Shown here: piece after piece, positions 7,272-11,165 of the stretch
Layout of the letters: every line of letters begins with the position of its first letter
Position numbering within the stretch: the first letter of the stretch is position 1
Assembly: GCA_021790715.1 (NCBI GenBank)
Contig: JAJYGK010000106.1
Coordinates: 1 to 11,165 of the forward strand
From: Chloroflexota bacterium
GTDB lineage: Bacteria; Chloroflexota; Limnocylindria; Limnocylindrales; CSP1-4
Direction: 5' to 3'
DNA length: 11,165 nucleotides
The notes under the pieces: generated by a model
Told to the model about the DNA's origin: nothing
Databases searched by the model: none
Seen by the model: the letters and a program-made list of their open reading frames with translations, nothing else
Position numbers and translations under genes: made by a program

Positions 7272-7757
7272 GTGTCCTTCTTCCGACGATCCCCCTGGAT
7301 CCTCCACTACGACGGCTCGAGCTGCAACGGCTGCGACATCGAGGTGCTGGCCTGCCTGACGCCGCTGTACGACGTCGAGCGGTTCGGCGTCGTGAACACC
7401 GGCAACCCCAAGCACGCCGACATCCTCCTCGTCACCGGATCGGTCAACGAGCGCAACGTCGAGATCGTCGAGAACCTGTACCGGCAGATGCCCGACCCGA
7501 AGGTGGTCGTGGCGGTCGGCGCCTGCGCCTGCTCCGGCGGGATCTTCGCCCGCGCGTACAACGTCCAGGGCGGGATCGACCGCGTCGTGCCCGTCGACGT
7601 GTACGTGCCCGGCTGCGCGGCGCGACCCGAGCGAATCATCGACGGCGTCGTGCAGGGGATCGCGGCGCTCGAGGGGAAGCGCGCGGCGATGGCGGCGGGA
7701 CGGCGGCGAGGTGCCTTGCGCCCGCAGTCGGGCAGTCAGCCCGCGGGTGCGGCGTGA
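7272..7757 (+). CDS. echC: Ech hydrogenase small subunit EchC (NuoB-like)
   Basis: The 161-residue subunit carries the [4Fe-4S] cluster nearest the NiFe site. The four ligands are C18 and C21 (SSCNGCDIEVLAC), C85 (AVGACACSGGIF) and C115 (VPGCAARPERI). The SPWILHYDGSSCNGCDIEVL and YDVERFG blocks are close to Ech and CooL small subunits rather than to NuoB of complex I. It lacks a Tat signal, as expected for the cytoplasmic-facing group 4 enzymes. Residues after about 136 form a basic, Pro/Ala-rich tail. Two starts are possible: GTG 7272, used here, or GTG 7263, which would overlap the echB stop as GTGA and add VRS to the N-terminus. Confidence 0.94.
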   Translation: MSFFRRSPWILHYDGSSCNGCDIEVLACLTPLYDVERFGVVNTGNPKHADILLVTGSVNERNVEIVENLYRQMPDPKVVVAVGACACSGGIFARAYNVQGGIDRVVPVDVYVPGCAARPERIIDGVVQGIAALEGKRAAMAAGRRRGALRPQSGSQPAGAA

Positions 7758-8191
7758 TGGACGGGGAGCGGTTCCTGGCGCGCGTGGCCGCGTACCGCGC
7801 CGACGGCTGGCGGCTCTCGGTCATCAACACGACGGCCGTGCTGCCGTCGGACGAGCTGCCGCAGGGCGCGTTCGACATCAGCTGGTCGTTCGCGCTTGGG
7901 ACGCGCCTCGAGCACCTGCGCGAGCGGGTCGTGCCGGGCGAGGAGGTGCCGAGCGTCTCGCCGTCGTTCCCCTCGGCGTTCCTGTACGAGAACGAGATGC
8001 GCGAGCTGTTCGGGGTCGACGTGACCGGGATCGCGGTGGACCTGCGGGGGCAGCTGTACCGGACGGCGACGCGCGTGCCGTTCTCGCCGGGCGCGATCCG
8101 CAGGCGCCTCGAGGCGACTGGCCGGCTGGGGGACGGGGCCAGGCACGCGGCGAAGCCGCAGCCGAGGCCGACGACGGAGGCGGGGGCATGA
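7757..8191 (+). CDS. echD: Ech hydrogenase subunit EchD (NuoC-like)
   Basis: The 144-residue hydrophilic protein matches the 30-kDa NuoC family core in FPSAFLYENEMRELFGVDVTG (about 71-91, with YENE and the MRELFG block). This scaffold subunit joins the small and large subunits in the peripheral arm and carries no cofactor. The C-terminal 35 residues are Pro/Ala/Lys-rich and probably disordered. ATG 7757 overlaps the echC stop by one base (TGATG); GTG 7754, one codon earlier, is an alternative giving a four-base overlap. Position and family order agree with EchD; the sequence alone would be a weaker call because this subunit diverges fast. Confidence 0.88.
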   Translation: MDGERFLARVAAYRADGWRLSVINTTAVLPSDELPQGAFDISWSFALGTRLEHLRERVVPGEEVPSVSPSFPSAFLYENEMRELFGVDVTGIAVDLRGQLYRTATRVPFSPGAIRRRLEATGRLGDGARHAAKPQPRPTTEAGA

Positions 8192-9273
8192 AGCGCACGA
8201 TCGTTCCCCTGGGCCCGCAGCACCCCGTGCTGCCCGAACCCCTCGTGCTCGACCTGGTCCTCGAGGACGAGCGGGTCGTCGACGCGGTGCCGACCATCGG
8301 GTACATCCACCGCGGTCTCGAGGCCATGGTCGAGAAGGTCGAGTACACGGAGATGGGCTTCGTCGCGGAGCGCATCTGCGGGATCTGCAGCTTCATGCAC
8401 GGCATGGGGTTCTGCGCGTCGATCGAGGACATCATGGGCGTGGAGGTGCCCGAGCGGGCGCGGTGGCTGCGCCTCGTATGGGCCGAGCTGTCGCGGATCC
8501 AGAGCCACCTGCTGTGGCTCGGGCTCGGCTCCGACGCGTTCGGGTTCGAGAACCTCTTCATGCACTGCTGGCGCATGCGCGAGGAGATCCTCGACATCTT
8601 CGAGGCGACGACCGGCGGCCGGATCATCTTCTCGGTCAACCGGATCGGGGGCGTCAAGCGCGACATCGCCGATTCGGAGCTCGCCGGCATCGCGGAGCGG
8701 CTGCGTGCGCTGGGGGAGCGGTTCGCCGAGATCGCACGCGTCTTCCGGGCCGATCCCTCGATCCATCACCGACTGGCCGGCGTCGGCGTGCTCCCGGCCG
8801 GCGAGGCGCTGGCGGCGGGGGCGGTCGGCCCCATGGCCCGCGCGTCCGGCCTGGCCACCGACACGCGCCTGCTCGGCACGCACGGTTACGACCGGCTGGA
8901 CTTCGAGCCGGTGGTCGAGGCCGGCGGCGACTGCCTGGCGCGCGTGCTCGTGCGGCTGCGCGAGGTCGAGCAGTCGATCGACCTCATCCGCCAGCTGGTC
9001 GACCGGATGCCGAAGGGTGACGGCCAGCCCATCGAGACGAGGGTCCGCGGGCTGCCGGACGGGGAGACGTTCATGCGCCTCGAGCAGCCGCGCGGAGAGG
9101 TCGTCTACTACCTCAAGGCGAACGGCACGAAGTACCTCGAGCGCTTCCGGGCACGGACGCCGACGTTCGCCAACATCCCCGCGATGATCTCGCTCGTCAG
9201 GGGCCACGACCTGGCCGACGTCCCCAACATCATCCTGACGATCGACCCCTGCATCAGCTGCACGGAGCGGTGA
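8188..9273 (+). CDS. echE: Ech [NiFe] hydrogenase large subunit EchE (catalytic)
   Basis: The 361-residue catalytic subunit carries both nickel-binding Cys pairs. The first is C64/C67 in ERICGICSFMHG (61-72, including H71). The second is C355/C358 in DPCISCTER (353-361), the last residues of the protein. Complex I NuoD lacks these cysteines, so this is a hydrogenase by motif. The protein starts with the group 4 block PLGPQHPVLPEP (7-18) and includes TIGYIHRGLE (36-45). It ends directly after the motif, so no C-terminal peptide remains for a maturation endopeptidase, as described for EchE and CooH relatives. GGAGG at 8176-8180 lies seven bases before the ATG, which overlaps the echD stop (ATGA). 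The reaction is reversible H+ reduction / H2 oxidation with ferredoxin through EchF and EchC. Confidence 0.95.
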   Translation: MKRTIVPLGPQHPVLPEPLVLDLVLEDERVVDAVPTIGYIHRGLEAMVEKVEYTEMGFVAERICGICSFMHGMGFCASIEDIMGVEVPERARWLRLVWAELSRIQSHLLWLGLGSDAFGFENLFMHCWRMREEILDIFEATTGGRIIFSVNRIGGVKRDIADSELAGIAERLRALGERFAEIARVFRADPSIHHRLAGVGVLPAGEALAAGAVGPMARASGLATDTRLLGTHGYDRLDFEPVVEAGGDCLARVLVRLREVEQSIDLIRQLVDRMPKGDGQPIETRVRGLPDGETFMRLEQPRGEVVYYLKANGTKYLERFRARTPTFANIPAMISLVRGHDLADVPNIILTIDPCISCTER

Positions 9274-9274
9274 C

Positions 9275-9682
9275 GTGGCCAATCCGCTGAGCCTGCCGAT
9301 GAGCCGCCGAGCGCTCCGGAACCTCGTCGCGCGACCGGCGACCCGGCGCTACCCGGCCGAGGTCCGGCCGCGGTTCCCCGGCGCGCGCGGCCAGGTCGTG
9401 TTCGACCCATCCACCTGCGTCTTCTGCAACCTCTGCGCGCGTCGCTGCCCGGCGGCGGCCATCGAGTGCTCCCGGGAGGAGCGCTCCTTCGCGCTCGACC
9501 AGATGCGCTGCATCACGTGCGGGGTGTGCGTCGAGGTCTGCAACAAGCACAGCCTCTCGATGTCGCCGGAGCCGCGGCCCGCGCACGCGGTCCACGACGC
9601 GTCCGTTGGCGGTGGCCGGCCGCGGCGCCAGGAGTGGCGCCTGGCGGAGCGGCCGGCGGCCGGGGCCGGATCCGGGGCCTGA
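9275..9682 (+). CDS. echF: Ech hydrogenase ferredoxin-like subunit EchF (NuoI-like, 2x[4Fe-4S])
   Basis: The 135-residue protein contains two CxxCxxCxxxC cluster motifs: CVFCNLCARRCP (48-59) and CITCGVCVEVCNK (79-91). The spacing is that of NuoI and EchF, which pass electrons from soluble ferredoxin to the small subunit. An arginine-rich N-terminal stretch (10-33) precedes the clusters. A 44-residue tail rich in Arg, Ala, Pro and Gly follows them and shows no motif I recognise. GTG 9275 lies one base after the echE stop, with GGAG at 9264-9267, seven bases upstream. It is the last gene of the operon and is followed by a convergent regulator. Confidence 0.93.
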   Translation: MANPLSLPMSRRALRNLVARPATRRYPAEVRPRFPGARGQVVFDPSTCVFCNLCARRCPAAAIECSREERSFALDQMRCITCGVCVEVCNKHSLSMSPEPRPAHAVHDASVGGGRPRRQEWRLAERPAAGAGSGA

Positions 9683-9699
9683 GCCCGCGCCCCGGCCCC
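9662..9699 (+). terminator. GC stem-loop at the end of the ech operon
   Basis: GGGGCCGG (9662-9669) can pair with CCGGCCCC (9692-9699) across a 22-base loop that itself contains GGGGCC. The left arm overlaps the last codons of echF. It lies in the convergent gap before the hemerythrin-LuxR gene, where termination is needed, but there is no T-tract. Confidence 0.3.
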
Positions 9700-9757
9700 T
9701 GGGTTGCCGGATGAGCCCGTGCCGCGGAGCCCGGCCCCGCGAGCCTGCGCCGGGAGG

Positions 9758-10504
9758 CTAGAGCAGGCCCCGCTCGACGGCGATCGCGACGATCTCGGTG
9801 CGGTCCCGCACGCCGAGCCGGGCACGGACGTCACGCACGCGCGCCTTCACGGTTCCCTCGCTGATGCCGAGCAGCGCAGCGACCTCCGCGCCCGTGAGGC
9901 CGTCTGCCAGGAGGCGCACCACCTCCGCCTGCCGCGGGGTGAGCGCCGCGCGGACCGGGGAAGAGGCCGTGCCGGCGGGGGAGGGCGCGCCGTCGCGAGA
10001 CGTGCCGGCTGCACGCCCCGCCCCGGCCGCGGGGTCTCCGTCCGGTGCCGGGAGCGGGGACGCGCCGAGGGTCGAGAGGACGGCCTCCTCCTGCGCCATG
10101 TGCGACTGGAGGAGTGCGTGGAGCCCGTAGAGGGTGCCGCCCAGGGCGGTGAGCTGCCGGTGCGTCGGCGACGGCCCGAGCGCCCGGTGCCGCGCGTCGA
10201 GATCCTGCACGGCACGCCGAAAGTACGCGTGCTGCCAGCGCAGGTGCTGCGTGACCCACGTCGTCTGCGCCAGTCGTTCCACGGTCGGGAACCAGCGCAC
10301 CTCCTCCCACGTCATGTGCCGGACGATCGTCGGCTCGAGGGTGCGGACGAGGTGTTCGACCGCCCCGGCCAGTTCGCGCGGCCGGAGCGTGAACGTCATC
10401 GCCGCGGTGGAGTCGACGGTGGCGATCGCGCGCTCGATCTCGCGGTGCTCCCGCGCGAGTGCGCGCCATTCCGTGCGGAAGATGTCCCCGGTCGCGTTGC
10501 GCAT
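9758..10504 (-). CDS. Hemerythrin-like (HHE) domain fused to LuxR-type HTH regulator
   Basis: The 248-residue soluble protein has two parts. Residues 1-146 look like an all-helical hemerythrin HHE domain: H20 (REHREIE), H51, the HxxxE pair H63/E67 followed by WFP (HMTWEEVRWFP), H87/H92, and a second HxxxE pair H135/E139 (SHMAQEE). These residues would bind a diiron centre in canonical members. An Ala/Gly/Pro-rich linker (about 147-186) leads to a GerE/LuxR DNA-binding domain (188-248: LTPRQAEVVRLLADGLTGAEVA, then ISEGTVKARV). There is no receiver domain, so it is a one-component regulator; sensing O2, NO or redox state is an inference from the HHE domain. GGGAG lies about five bases before the ATG. 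It converges on the ech operon (75-base gap) and diverges from the NifX-like genes. Confidence 0.9.
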   Translation of the reverse strand: MRNATGDIFRTEWRALAREHREIERAIATVDSTAAMTFTLRPRELAGAVEHLVRTLEPTIVRHMTWEEVRWFPTVERLAQTTWVTQHLRWQHAYFRRAVQDLDARHRALGPSPTHRQLTALGGTLYGLHALLQSHMAQEEAVLSTLGASPLPAPDGDPAAGAGRAAGTSRDGAPSPAGTASSPVRAALTPRQAEVVRLLADGLTGAEVAALLGISEGTVKARVRDVRARLGVRDRTEIVAIAVERGLL

Positions 10505-10572
10505 GCGTCTCCCACGACGGCCGCGCGCCCACGCGGCGGCTCACGGGCTACTCTGTGGAGGCGGGTGGCCGC
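10505..10572. promoter_or_regulatory. Divergent promoter region, regulator / NifX-like genes
   Basis: The 68 bases separate the start codons of the hemerythrin-LuxR gene and the small ORF. TACTCT at 10549-10554 could be a plus-strand -10 (TAnnnT), without a clear -35. GGAGG at 10557-10561 is a ribosome binding site candidate 11 bases before ATG 10573. Such short divergent spacing often means autoregulation by the regulator encoded alongside. Confidence 0.4.
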
Positions 10573-10680
10573 ATGACAGTGGCACATGACGCGAATCGGC
10601 CGGGCGGCGCCCGGGGTTCGCAGGACAAGTGGACGGGGCGGCCCGGGCCGCGGTGGCGCAAGCCGGGCGAGGAGGTCTGA
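10573..10680 (+). CDS. Small hypothetical protein (35 aa), Trp/Arg/Pro/Gly-rich
   Basis: The ORF encodes 35 residues beginning MTVAHDANRPGGARG and ending DKWTGRPGPRWRKPGEEV. It has no Cys, no membrane segment and no family I recognise. Support for a real gene: a GGAGG 11 bases upstream, GC-biased third positions typical of the genome, and a tight three-base gap to the next gene, whose ribosome binding site lies inside its last codons. The two Trp residues and the positive charge suggest binding to a partner or nucleic acid, but this is a guess. It could instead be a leader ORF controlling the gene that follows. Confidence 0.55.
   Translation: MTVAHDANRPGGARGSQDKWTGRPGPRWRKPGEEV
10671..10675 (+). 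promoter_or_regulatory. Shine-Dalgarno of the NifX-like gene inside the small ORF
   Basis: GGAGG lies in the last codons (Glu-Glu-Val) of the 35-residue ORF and eight bases before GTG 10684. It decides that start over the GTG one codon later and implies translational coupling. Confidence 0.65.
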
Positions 10681-10683
10681 CGG

Positions 10684-11067
10684 GTGGTGATCTGCGTGCC
10701 GGTGACGCGTGACGGGCGGGTCGACTCGAGCTGGGGGCGCGCATCGCGCGTCGCGATCGCCGAGGTCGAAGGCGGGACCCTGGCGCGCTGGGAGGAGTTC
10801 GAGGTCGGCTGGGACCTGGCGCACGAGACCGCGACGGAGGGGTCGCACCACGCGCGCGTCGCGCGGTTCCTCCGCGAGCACGGGGTCACGCTGGTCGCAG
10901 CCGGGCACATGGGGCCGCCGATGGCGCACATGCTCGAGCAGATGGGGATCGAGGTTCGCCTGGGAGCGAGCGGCGACGCACGCCAGGTCGCGCTCGCCGA
11001 GGCGGCGCTGCCGGCCCAGCGGTCGTTCCCGGGCCGGGCGTCGTTCCCGGGCCGCCAGGTCCACTGA
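10684..11067 (+). CDS. NifX/NafY-like protein (dinitrogenase iron-molybdenum cofactor family)
   Basis: The 127-residue protein matches the FeMo-co binding family fold. It opens with ICVPVTRDGRVDSSWGRASR (3-22), has the ATEGSHHARVARFLREHGV block with its His pair, then VAAGHMGPPMAHMLEQMGIEV and GASGDARQVA. Members bind iron-sulfur or FeMo-type clusters in nitrogen fixation, but most stand-alone copies outside nif clusters have unknown roles. No nif genes are present here. The C-terminus carries a short duplicated SFPGR peptide not usual in the family. GTG 10684 is supported by GGAGG at 10671-10675. It is adjacent to a diiron regulator and the ech operon, which makes a role in metal or redox homeostasis plausible but unproven. 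Confidence 0.88.
   Translation: MVICVPVTRDGRVDSSWGRASRVAIAEVEGGTLARWEEFEVGWDLAHETATEGSHHARVARFLREHGVTLVAAGHMGPPMAHMLEQMGIEVRLGASGDARQVALAEAALPAQRSFPGRASFPGRQVH
11022..11054 (+). repeat. 18-bp period direct repeat in the NifX-like C-terminus
   Basis: GTCGTTCCCGGGCCG occurs at 11022-11036 and 11040-11054. It encodes the tandem peptides RSFPGR and ASFPGR at the end of the NifX-like protein. Each copy contains the palindrome CCCGGG. Confidence 0.85.
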
Positions 11068-11087
11068 CGACGGGCCGGGCCGCGGGC

Positions 11088-11165
11088 ATGGACGAGCGCA
11101 CGTTCGAGCCGGCCACCGTCGCGTGGGGCGGCGACGCCGTCGAGATCATCGACCAGACGCGGCTG
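11088..11165 (+). CDS. mtnA: S-methyl-5-thioribose-1-phosphate isomerase, 5' part (cut by window end)
   Basis: Only 26 residues are visible. They read MDERTFEPATVAWGGDAVEI followed by IDQTRL at the window edge. The pattern T-x-x-W-x-x-D/G-A-V-x-I/L-I-D-Q-T-R-L-P is the N-terminal signature of MtnA, the eIF2B-alpha-like enzyme that isomerises methylthioribose-1-phosphate to methylthioribulose-1-phosphate in methionine salvage. The start lies 20 bases after the NifX-like stop on the same strand, so it may be co-transcribed. The ribosome binding site is weak (GGGCCGCGGGC). The gene continues beyond 11165, so completeness cannot be judged. Confidence 0.82.
   Translation, partial: MDERTFEPATVAWGGDAVEIIDQTRL

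Noticed and set aside
6705..7757. Long start for the small subunit gene (350 codons)
   Set aside because: The first part is an out-of-frame reading of echB. The conserved small-subunit sequence begins near 7272, with start codons at 7263 or 7272.
4433..9273. Reading the cluster as a partial complex I (nuo) operon
   Set aside because: The large subunit keeps both CxxC nickel-binding motifs, which NuoD lacks. The gene order and six-subunit set match Ech, and no NuoE/F/G or NuoA/J/K genes are present.
7636..9282. Minus-strand open frame of 548 codons
   Set aside because: It is antisense to echC, echD and echE, which carry conserved Cys motifs. The antisense product has no recognisable domain.

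Overview
This is a very GC-rich window (about 70% G+C by eye, with third codon positions almost all G or C). The sequence resembles high-GC Actinobacteriota, for example Thermoleophilia-like lineages, or Chloroflexota. That taxonomic guess rests only on base composition and the general look of TatA, AI-2E and MtnA, and I cannot fix it further. Several very long open frames lie antisense to real genes; these are composition artefacts and are not annotated.

Layout. Positions 208-3000 carry two minus-strand membrane protein genes: a 12-helix, histidine-containing protein that topologically resembles heme-copper oxidase subunit I but is not securely assigned, and upstream of it an AI-2E family transporter. 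A 305-base divergent gap leads to a plus-strand tatA (3306-3659). After a repeat-bearing 337-base gap comes a plus-strand cluster. It starts with a single-domain response regulator whose phospho-acceptor Asp is replaced by Glu (3997-4386). Six genes then follow in the canonical Ech order A-B-C-D-E-F (4433-9682) and encode a complete membrane-bound group 4 (energy-converting) [NiFe] hydrogenase. The Ni-site motifs of the large subunit (RICGIC...H near the N-terminus and DPCISCTER at the very C-terminus) and the cluster ligands of the small subunit and the ferredoxin-like subunit are intact. It is therefore a hydrogenase by motif and not a complex I remnant.

Facing the end of this operon is a minus-strand gene (9758-10504) encoding an N-terminal hemerythrin-like (HHE) domain joined to a C-terminal LuxR-type helix-turn-helix. 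It looks like a one-component sensor of O2, NO or redox state. Divergent from it are a 35-residue Trp/Arg/Pro/Gly-rich small ORF, a NifX/NafY-like (dinitrogenase Fe-Mo cofactor family) protein, and the 5' end of mtnA (methylthioribose-1-phosphate isomerase), which runs off the window.

How it may work together (inference). The Ech complex would couple ferredoxin oxidation and H2 formation, or the reverse, to ion movement across the membrane. An O2-sensitive enzyme of this type flanked by a phospho-independent-looking receiver protein and a hemerythrin-LuxR regulator suggests an oxygen- or redox-gated hydrogenase module. No maturation genes (hyp), CO dehydrogenase or formate dehydrogenase are in the window, so the electron partner is unknown.
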